Source of the DNA: F1-60-MAGs149 sp044369995
Lineage (GTDB): Bacteria > Actinomycetota > Thermoleophilia > Gaiellales > F1-60-MAGs149
Assembly (NCBI GenBank): GCA_044369995.1
Contig: JBILWG010000098.1
Span: forward strand, 1-7,026
Direction: 5' to 3'
DNA length: 7,026 bases
This document shows, in pieces, positions 1 through 4,757 of the stretch. Position 1 is the stretch's first letter; each line of letters opens with the position of its first letter. Position numbers and translations under genes: made by a program. The notes under the pieces were generated by a model. The model saw only the letters and a list, made by a program, of their open reading frames with translations. It made no database searches and was not told the DNA's origin.

Positions 1-7
1 CTCCGCC

Positions 8-913
8 TCAGCCCATTGCCAGCGCCCGCAGCGCTTCGCGATCGGGCACGCGTCCGGGCGGATCGTCCGCCACGACCGCACGCAACCAAAGCGCATCACC
101 GAGCAGGTCGATCAGTTCCGGCAGGTCCGCGGGCGTCGTCTCGACCCAGTGCGCGACCAGCACCGCACCGGCGTCCGCCTCCCAGCGATGCTCTTCCTGT
201 ACGCCGCGCGCGGCGAGCGCGACCTGGACGGCCGGCGTGAACCGCATGCGCACCGCCAGCTCGTCGGCGTCCTCGGCGATCGCGAGTCGGATCCGCTCCT
301 CGAAGACGGCGCTCTCGAGCACGAGACGGCGGCGGTCGAAGCCGCCCGCAACCCAGTCGAGCGCGGCGTCGTGCGCCGTGAGCGTGAGGAAGCCGATGTT
401 CGGATACGTAGCCTCGATGAGGGCCACACTCCAAAAAGTGGGATCTGCATCCTCGATCACGACGCCCTCCTCGTCCGGTCCGCCGCCCTCCGCCTCGAAC
501 GAGCAGCGCACACACCCGATCGTCACACCGCTGCCATCGGCGAGCGAGCCGGTGATGCTCCACTCCCAGCGGCGTTCCGAGCCGACGCGCAGCAGCGGGA
601 CCTCCGGTGCCACGCGGGTCGTCCGCCGCTCCCGCCAGCCGCGCTGTGCGAGATAGGGCTCAACGCCCCCAGTCAGCTCGACCGCGAGGCGCTCACGATC
701 CGCCGTTCCGACGATGTCGTGATGGCACTGGGCATGGCTGAGTCGAAGCCCACCGGCGTCGCGACCCGCTTCGAGCTCGTCGGCGTCCTGATCCATCGCG
801 CCGGCGCACAGCGCACAGACTCCACCCGATCGACTCCAGAGCTCCTCTGCCAACGCGGCCTGATCGACTGCCGCGGTAGGGTCGAGCAGTCTCTGGCTGA
901 CGTGGATCGGCAT
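8..913 (-). CDS. Hypothetical protein with degenerate HNH-like zinc site
   Basis: This 301-residue soluble protein has no signal peptide or membrane segment, and I cannot name its family with certainty. Residues 25-66 resemble the outer parts of an HNH nuclease zinc site: W26-S-R-S-G-G-V-C33-A-L-C36, then L-R-L-S-H60-A-Q-C63-H64. The central D-H-[IV] stretch that carries the catalytic histidine is missing, because only 23 residues without any His separate C36 from H60. The fold may therefore bind zinc but is unlikely to cut DNA. A second CxxC lies at C134/C137. Residues ~155-235 (FWSVALIEATYP..., then LVLESAVFEERIRLA and RFTPAVQVALA) loosely recall the late part of DUF3137-like proteins, which is only an impression. 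The ATG at 913 is preferred because a TAGGAT box lies exactly 6 nt upstream and no Shine-Dalgarno is present, suggesting a leaderless mRNA. It is divergent from the MFS gene. Confidence 0.8.
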   Translation of the reverse strand: MPIHVSQRLLDPTAAVDQAALAEELWSRSGGVCALCAGAMDQDADELEAGRDAGGLRLSHAQCHHDIVGTADRERLAVELTGGVEPYLAQRGWRERRTTRVAPEVPLLRVGSERRWEWSITGSLADGSGVTIGCVRCSFEAEGGGPDEEGVVIEDADPTFWSVALIEATYPNIGFLTLTAHDAALDWVAGGFDRRRLVLESAVFEERIRLAIAEDADELAVRMRFTPAVQVALAARGVQEEHRWEADAGAVLVAHWVETTPADLPELIDLLGDALWLRAVVADDPPGRVPDREALRALAMG

Positions 914-919
914 GCCGCG

Positions 920-925
920 ATCCTA
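920..925 (-). promoter_or_regulatory. Putative -10 box, leaderless promoter of the hypothetical gene
   Basis: On the minus strand TAGGAT fits the actinobacterial -10 pattern TANNNT. It is followed by 6 nt (CGCGGC) and then the ATG at 913, so transcription would begin at or next to the start codon. No Shine-Dalgarno-like purine run is visible between box and start. The -35 region is not recognisable. The same geometry occurs before two other genes in this window, which strengthens the call. Confidence 0.55.
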
Positions 926-928
926 GGG

Positions 929-980
929 CTGCCATCGGCGCGCTGCACGACTCCCCGAGACTGCCATCAGCCGCCGGCAG
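929..980. repeat. Direct repeat and small inverted repeat in divergent intergenic region
   Basis: CTGCCATCGGC (929-939) and CTGCCATCAGC (961-971) match at 10 of 11 positions and start 32 bp apart, about three helical turns. The second copy also forms a CTGCC/GGCAG inverted repeat (961-965 with 976-980). The elements sit between the divergent hypothetical and MFS genes, so they could be binding sites for a regulator of either. No regulator gene is adjacent. Short repeats like this can arise by chance. Confidence 0.3.
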
Positions 981-1039
981 GCTCTGCGCGATTGATGGCG
1001 AAGATCCTCCGTTAGGGCAGCACCGCCCACCGCGTTTCC

Positions 1040-1044
1040 AGGAG
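1040..1044 (+). promoter_or_regulatory. Ribosome binding site of the MFS gene
   Basis: AGGAG lies 5 nt before the GTG at 1050 and decides the start. Further upstream, TTGATG (992-997) and a TAGGGC-like box (1013-1018) are only a weak promoter candidate because the spacing is short (15 nt). Confidence 0.7.
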
Positions 1045-1049
1045 TCCTC

Positions 1050-2501
1050 GTGACCGATCACGCCCATAACCCCCATCACTCGAAGCGCTGGGCGATCCTC
1101 GCCGTGCTCGGCATCGCGCAGCTGATGGTGGTGCTCGACTCGACGGTCGTGAACATCGCGCTGCCGTCCGCGCAGATGGACTTGGGCTTCTCGGATGAGA
1201 GCAGGCAGTGGGTGATCACGGCGTACACGCTGGCCTTCGGCTCGCTGCTTCTGTTCGGCGGACGCCTCGCCGACGTGTTCGGTCGCAAGAACGTGCTGCT
1301 GGCGGGCCTCGTCGGCTTCTCGGTCGCCTCTGCCGTCGGTGGCAGCGCACCGAACTTCGAAGTGCTCGTGATCGCGCGCGCTGCGCAGGGCCTCTTTGGC
1401 GCACTGCTGGCCCCGGCCGCCCTGTCGACGCTGACGACGACCTTCACCGACCCGGATGAGCGCGGCAAGGCGTTCGGCATCTACGGCGCAATCGCCGGTG
1501 CGGGCGCGGCGGTCGGCCTGATCCTCGGCGGCTTCCTGACCGAGTACCTGTCCTGGCGCTGGTGCCTCTACGTGAACCTCGTGCTGGCGATTCCGGCCGC
1601 CGCCGCGGCGTTCGTGCTGCTGGTCAACCAGCGACCGGAGGGCAAGGCGCGCCTCGACCTGCTCGGGACGGTGGTGGTCTCGATCGGCCTGCTCGGCATC
1701 GTCTACGGATGCTCGGAGGCTGCGACGAACGGCTGGACGTCGACGACGACGCTGGTCTGGCTGATCGGCGGGCTGGTGCTGCTCGCGATCTTCGTCCTGA
1801 TCGAGACGCGCGTCGCCAACCCGCTCCTGCCGATGCGCGTCGTGCTCGACCGCGCGCGTGGCGGCGCCTACCTCGGGCTCGGTCTGGCGTGCGTCGGCAT
1901 GTTCGGCGTCTTCCTGTTCCTGACGTACTACCTGCAGACGATCCTGATGTACACGCCGATCAAGACCGGCTTCGCGTTCCTGCCGATGGTCGGCGGCATC
2001 ATGGTGATGGCGACGCTGTCGACGGCGGTGCTGCTGCCGAAGATCGGCGCTCGTATTCCGGTGGTGGCGGGCATGCTGCTGTCCGGCATCGGCATGGCGC
2101 TGCTCACGCAGATCGGCACCGATACCGCGTACCTCACGCACGTCCTCCCCGGTCTCGTGATCCTCGGACTCGGCCTTGGCATGCTGTTCGCGACGTGCTT
2201 CGAGGTCGGCACGTCCGGCGTGCAGGCCCACGACGCCGGCATCGCCTCGGCGATGGCGAACACCACGCAGCAGGTCGGCGGCTCGATCGGCACGGCGCTG
2301 CTGTCGACGATCGCGGCGAGCGCGGTGACGAGCTACCTGGCAGATGGCCTCGGCGACCAGATGGCCGCTGCGGTGCACAGCTACTCCGTTGCCTTCTGGG
2401 TGTCGGCGGGCATCTTCGCGGCGAGCGCCGTCGTCTGCGGTCTGCTGCTCCCCGGTGGCGTGCATGCACGCGAGGAGACGAGCGCACCGGCTGGGTTCTA
2501 G
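1050..2501 (+). CDS. DHA2-family (EmrB/QacA) MFS drug:H+ antiporter
   Basis: This 483-residue integral membrane protein probably exports drugs or other hydrophobic compounds in exchange for protons. The length and the near-continuous hydrophobic segments fit the 14-TM DHA2 group. Visible motifs in order are LD30STVVNIALP in TM1, the loop 2-3 motif A GGRLADVFGRK (70-80), the R110-A-A-Q-G motif B, and a motif C region around 146-161 (ending GLILGG) followed by LSWRWCLYVN (167-176). Motif C has G-L where the classical antiporter motif has G-P; I believe this is common in actinobacterial EmrB/QacA members. The N-terminus has a short His-rich stretch (H4, H6, H9, H10). The GTG start is supported by AGGAG 5 nt upstream. 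No TetR/MarR regulator is adjacent, so the substrate cannot be guessed. Its stop codon overlaps that of the convergent GAP-like gene. Confidence 0.93.
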   Translation: MTDHAHNPHHSKRWAILAVLGIAQLMVVLDSTVVNIALPSAQMDLGFSDESRQWVITAYTLAFGSLLLFGGRLADVFGRKNVLLAGLVGFSVASAVGGSAPNFEVLVIARAAQGLFGALLAPAALSTLTTTFTDPDERGKAFGIYGAIAGAGAAVGLILGGFLTEYLSWRWCLYVNLVLAIPAAAAAFVLLVNQRPEGKARLDLLGTVVVSIGLLGIVYGCSEAATNGWTSTTTLVWLIGGLVLLAIFVLIETRVANPLLPMRVVLDRARGGAYLGLGLACVGMFGVFLFLTYYLQTILMYTPIKTGFAFLPMVGGIMVMATLSTAVLLPKIGARIPVVAGMLLSGIGMALLTQIGTDTAYLTHVLPGLVILGLGLGMLFATCFEVGTSGVQAHDAGIASAMANTTQQVGGSIGTALLSTIAASAVTSYLADGLGDQMAAAVHSYSVAFWVSAGIFAASAVVCGLLLPGGVHAREETSAPAGF

Positions 2502-3160
2502 CCCAGCACCACCGCCAGCACGTCCCTCACGCCGAAGGCGATCCAGAGCACGGCCATCACGAAGCGGCCGTAGCGCGTGGACAGCCGGCTGATCTGGCCG
2601 AGTCGGGCCCGCAGCCTCGCCCCACCCAGAATCGCGGCGGCGAGCGGTGCCGTGGCGGGCAGTACGACGATGAACGTGGCGACGGCCAGTGCGAGCGTCG
2701 CTTCTGCAAACAGCACGTCGGCGCGCGCCACAGCGTGCAGGATCGCAATCAGCATGACGAAGGTCGAGGCGTTGGTGATCATCAGCGCGATGCCGGCGAC
2801 CACGAAGCCGCGGAGCGATCGCGCACCGAGCAGAAACCGCTCCTCGAGCTGCTGCATGCGCTGCGGGTCGGGCCTGACCGTCCCGAGGATGAGTCCGGCG
2901 ACGATCAGGACAAGACCGAGCGCGATGTGCATCTGGTCGCTCGCGAACCAGCCGGGGCTATCGCCATCGCGCTGCGCGACGGTGACCAGGTAGCCGATCA
3001 CGAACAGCACGACCGTCGTCCCGACCACGCCCACGCTGAACGCGGCCGACTGGAGCACGGCGCGCGGCCCGTCGAGGATCGCCAGTGCCCCCATCAGGAC
3101 GACGGGGCTGATCGCGCCCGCGATGGCGAGCGGAATGACCTCGGCGATGAGCGTGAGCAC
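2498..3160 (-). CDS. GAP/Sap-like membrane protein, copy 1
   Basis: This 220-residue protein has about six predicted membrane segments (roughly residues 3-28, 36-60, 77-95, 117-137, 146-170, 192-212). It resembles the GAP family of the LysE superfamily, which includes the mycobacterial sulfolipid/glycopeptidolipid addressing proteins. Members are linked to moving lipids or small molecules across the membrane; the substrate here is unknown. Diagnostic-looking features are P10, AISPVVLM (16-23), R64-D65 and N130-A-S-T. The GTG at 3160 is chosen over longer frames because it puts P10, S18-P19, M23, F41, G44 and R64-D65 at exactly the same numbers as in the upstream paralogue. There is no good Shine-Dalgarno. 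The gene starts 20 nt after the stop of that paralogue, so it is probably translated from the same mRNA. Its TAG stop overlaps the TAG of the convergent MFS gene. Confidence 0.82.
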   Translation of the reverse strand: MLTLIAEVIPLAIAGAISPVVLMGALAILDGPRAVLQSAAFSVGVVGTTVVLFVIGYLVTVAQRDGDSPGWFASDQMHIALGLVLIVAGLILGTVRPDPQRMQQLEERFLLGARSLRGFVVAGIALMITNASTFVMLIAILHAVARADVLFAEATLALAVATFIVVLPATAPLAAAILGGARLRARLGQISRLSTRYGRFVMAVLWIAFGVRDVLAVVLG

Positions 3161-3180
3161 CGCTGCAGCGTAGTGGCGGC

Positions 3181-3846
3181 CTAGTGACCGAGCGCCTTGA
3201 GCAGGTCCTGCAGGCCGAACACGACGAACAGGACGCAGAGGATGTACTTGCCGTTGCGGTTCGTCCACTGGCCGAGCTGCGTCACCTTCGCCGTGACCGC
3301 AGCGCCGCCGATCAGCGCCGCGACCACCGGAATGGCAGCGGGCAGAATCGTGAAGACGTCGGCGATGCCCAGGGCGACCGCGGCATCACCGGCCGAGGCG
3401 CCGCTCCGCGCGACCTCCTTGAGGATCGCGAGCAGCAGCACGATCGTCGAGACGTTCACGAGCATCAGCGCTAGACCGAAGACCAGGAACAGCCAGAGCG
3501 GCGAGTCGGGATTGACCCACTTGCGGTGCTGCTCCTTCGCCTTGGTCTCGTCGTCCTTGCGCTTCGGGCGCACCATCAGCAGGCCGAACGCGATCAGGAC
3601 GACGCCGACGATCACGTCGAGCGTCGTCGACTCCGTCGCGCCGCCGTTGCGATCGCGCAGGGCGGCCACCAGCAGCACGCCGAGCGCGAGGAGCGCAGTC
3701 GACATGATCGCGAAGCCGATCGTGAAGGCGACGGCCCGCACCTTGCCGTGCTTGCCGCCGATGATGGTGAGCACGCTCATCAGCACGATCGGGCTGATCG
3801 CCGCCCCGATCGAGAGCGGGATCGTCTGGGCGAGGAGCGAACTCAC
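3181..3846 (-). CDS. GAP/Sap-like membrane protein, copy 2
   Basis: This 221-residue, six-TM protein is a paralogue of the next gene downstream, about 30 % identical by eye. Both align without gaps over the first 65 residues. Shared features are P10, AISPIVLM (16-23), F41, G44, R64-D65, N131-V-S-T and a C-terminal F-G-x-x-D-x-L. The cytoplasmic or extracellular loop at ~93-115 is highly charged (RPKRKDDE...), as is usual between TM3 and TM4 in this family. It is the first gene of a two-gene operon. The GTG at 3846 is supported by a TAGACT box exactly 6 nt upstream and by the alignment; no Shine-Dalgarno is present, so it may be leaderless. Assignment to the GAP family (LysE superfamily) rests on overall pattern, length and membrane topology. 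Exported substrate is unknown, and no MmpL-type partner is in the window. Confidence 0.83.
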   Translation of the reverse strand: MSSLLAQTIPLSIGAAISPIVLMSVLTIIGGKHGKVRAVAFTIGFAIMSTALLALGVLLVAALRDRNGGATESTTLDVIVGVVLIAFGLLMVRPKRKDDETKAKEQHRKWVNPDSPLWLFLVFGLALMLVNVSTIVLLLAILKEVARSGASAGDAAVALGIADVFTILPAAIPVVAALIGGAAVTAKVTQLGQWTNRNGKYILCVLFVVFGLQDLLKALGH

Positions 3847-3852
3847 CGGTGC

Positions 3853-3858
3853 AGTCTA
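3853..3858 (-). promoter_or_regulatory. Putative -10 box, leaderless promoter of the GAP-like operon
   Basis: On the minus strand TAGACT (TANNNT) is followed by 6 nt (GCACCG) and then the GTG at 3846. This places the likely transcription start on the first base of the gene. A small inverted repeat, GTGCG/CGCAC (3861-3865 with 3871-3875), fills the region just upstream where the -10/-35 spacer would lie and could be an operator. The -35 is weak. Confidence 0.55.
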
Positions 3859-3906
3859 CGGTGCGTGCTTCGCACGACTCACGAGTGGGCCGCAGATGAA
3901 ATATCC

Positions 3907-3934
3907 TTCCCGCAAATTGCCATATTTTCCCGCA
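3907..3934. promoter_or_regulatory. Operator-like direct repeats upstream of vapBC
   Basis: TTCCCGCA occurs at 3907-3914 and again at 3927-3934, exactly 20 bp apart, inside an unusually AT-rich stretch (about 3897-3957). ATAT precedes each copy (3901-3904 and 3922-3925). The second copy overlaps where the -35 of the vapB promoter should be. VapB-type antitoxins commonly repress their own promoters by binding repeats of this sort, so autoregulation is the simplest reading. This is inferred, not shown. Confidence 0.45.
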
Positions 3935-3950
3935 TTCTTGGAATTTGTGG

Positions 3951-3956
3951 TACGTT
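3951..3956 (+). promoter_or_regulatory. Putative -10 box, leaderless promoter of vapBC
   Basis: TACGTT (TANNNT) is followed by 6 nt (TGCCCC) and the ATG at 3963, with no Shine-Dalgarno sequence. Transcription would start at the A of the ATG. An alternative is TTGCCA (3917-3922) with GAATTT (3941-3946) at 18-nt spacing, which would leave a short leader. Confidence 0.55.
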
Positions 3957-3962
3957 TGCCCC

Positions 3963-4292
3963 ATGAACGCCTTCCCGCTGCGCGTCGGTGATCGAGGCCG
4001 CATCGTTCTCCCCGCGGCGCTGCGCCGCGCGTCGGGTCTCACGGAGGGGCAAGAGGTCGTCGCCATCGTCGAAGACGATGGCCGCATCGTGATCTCCGCC
4101 GCCGACCGGCTGATGGATCAGCTACGCGAGGCGTGTGCCCGCATGGGACAGCGGGATGCGGTCTCCGATCTCCACCGCTGGCGCGAGGAGTCGGAAGCCG
4201 ATCGCCTCCACCGCCTCGAGCACCCGGAGATCGACGCGAAGGGCGCCGCGCGCCGCGGTCGCGAGCTACTGAGCGAGCTCGGACTCGAGTGA
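3963..4292 (+). CDS. vapB: VapB-like antitoxin, AbrB/SpoVT fold
   Basis: This 109-residue protein is the probable antitoxin of the following PIN toxin. Residues ~5-48 form an AbrB/MazE-type swapped-hairpin DNA-binding domain: V8-G-D-R-G-R-I-V-L-P-A-A-L-R-R, then G-L-T-E-G-Q-E-V and a terminal strand G-R-I-V-I-S. The C-terminal half is charged and helical and contains L-H-R-W-R-E-E-S-E-A-D-R (~71-82), similar to the toxin-neutralising tails of VapB antitoxins. At 109 residues it is somewhat longer than the usual 75-90. The ATG at 3963 is preferred to the frame opening at 3945, because it starts immediately before the AbrB domain and lies 6 nt after a TACGTT box. Its TGA overlaps the GTG of the toxin gene (GTGA), so the two are likely translationally coupled. 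It probably represses its own promoter through the repeats at 3907-3934. Confidence 0.88.
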   Translation: MNAFPLRVGDRGRIVLPAALRRASGLTEGQEVVAIVEDDGRIVISAADRLMDQLREACARMGQRDAVSDLHRWREESEADRLHRLEHPEIDAKGAARRGRELLSELGLE

Positions 4293-4708
4293 GCGACCCC
4301 GTCGCCCTGCTCGATGCGTCCGCACTCGTCGCGGTGCTGTTCCAGGAGACAGGGCACGACGTCGTGGAGACGATCCTCGACTCCGGGCGTGCAGCCACCA
4401 CCTCGATTGCGCTTGCCGAGGCCCTGAATGTCGCCCGACGCAAAGAACACGAACTAGACGCCTCGACCCTGCGCACCGTCTTCGCGATGAAGGGCCTGTC
4501 GGTGGCGCCTGTGATCGAGGCCGACTCGATCGCCACGGCCACCATCCTGGCCGTCGCTGATCGGAACCGCGCGACGCGGGCCTCGATCAGCCTCGCCGAC
4601 GCGACCTGCCTGGCGGTCGCCCGCCGTCTCGACGTCCCCGTCGTGACGGGTGATCGCCAATGGACGGATCTGTCGCTCGAGAACGTGACGATCCGCCTAT
4701 TCCGCTGA
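4289..4708 (+). CDS. vapC: VapC-like PIN-domain ribonuclease toxin
   Basis: This 139-residue PIN-domain protein would act as a Mg2+-dependent endoribonuclease that blocks translation when not bound by its antitoxin. The acidic residues expected of a PIN active site are all present: D9 (LLDASALVAVLF), E44 (ALAEALNVARR), D104 (SLADATCLAVA) and D122 (VVTGDRQW). The length is typical of VapC. The target RNA cannot be deduced; related enzymes cut tRNA or 23S rRNA. The GTG at 4289 was chosen because it lies in the GTGA overlap with the antitoxin stop and directly precedes the first catalytic Asp; the open frame further upstream lies inside vapB and carries no PIN sequence. Nothing suggests inactivation. 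Confidence 0.92.
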   Translation: MSDPVALLDASALVAVLFQETGHDVVETILDSGRAATTSIALAEALNVARRKEHELDASTLRTVFAMKGLSVAPVIEADSIATATILAVADRNRATRASISLADATCLAVARRLDVPVVTGDRQWTDLSLENVTIRLFR

Positions 4709-4711
4709 GCG

Positions 4712-4747
4712 CCTCCCCCCGGGCCGACCACGCGGCCGACCCGGAGG
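4712..4747. terminator. GC-rich hairpin between convergent genes
   Basis: The 49-nt gap between vapC and the convergent propeller-OmpA gene is almost pure GC and self-complementary. CCGGG (4719-4723) pairs with CCCGG (4740-4744), and GGCCG with CGGCC forms the inner stem (4722-4726 with 4733-4737). CCTCC/GGAGG at the edges is an alternative pairing. There is no T-run on either side, so termination may need Rho, or the hairpin may simply protect the 3' ends. Confidence 0.4.
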
Positions 4748-4757
4748 AATCAGCTCA

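Noticed and set aside
149..1015. Plus-strand open frame of 288 codons opposite the hypothetical gene
   Set aside because: The composition is Arg/Ala/His-rich with no recognisable pattern. The minus-strand frame has a plausible promoter, a zinc-like motif and ordinary protein composition.
693..2465. Long minus-strand open frame of 590 codons opposite the MFS gene
   Set aside because: Its translation is rich in Arg, Asp, His and Gln with no domain-like pattern, which is typical of an antisense frame in high-GC DNA. The MFS frame on the other strand is unmistakable.
1562..3184. Plus-strand open frame of 540 codons running through the MFS and GAP-like genes
   Set aside because: It gives an Arg/Asp/Gly-rich product without hydrophobic segments or motifs and crosses two well-supported genes.
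3161..3268. Longer N-terminus for GAP-like copy 1
   Set aside because: The extra 36 residues are Arg/Pro-rich and overlap the coding sequence of copy 2. The GTG at 3160 aligns the two paralogues residue for residue.
4133..4288. Longer N-terminus for the PIN toxin
   Set aside because: This stretch lies entirely inside vapB in another frame and has an Arg/Pro-rich composition. The GTGA overlap start gives a normal-length VapC.
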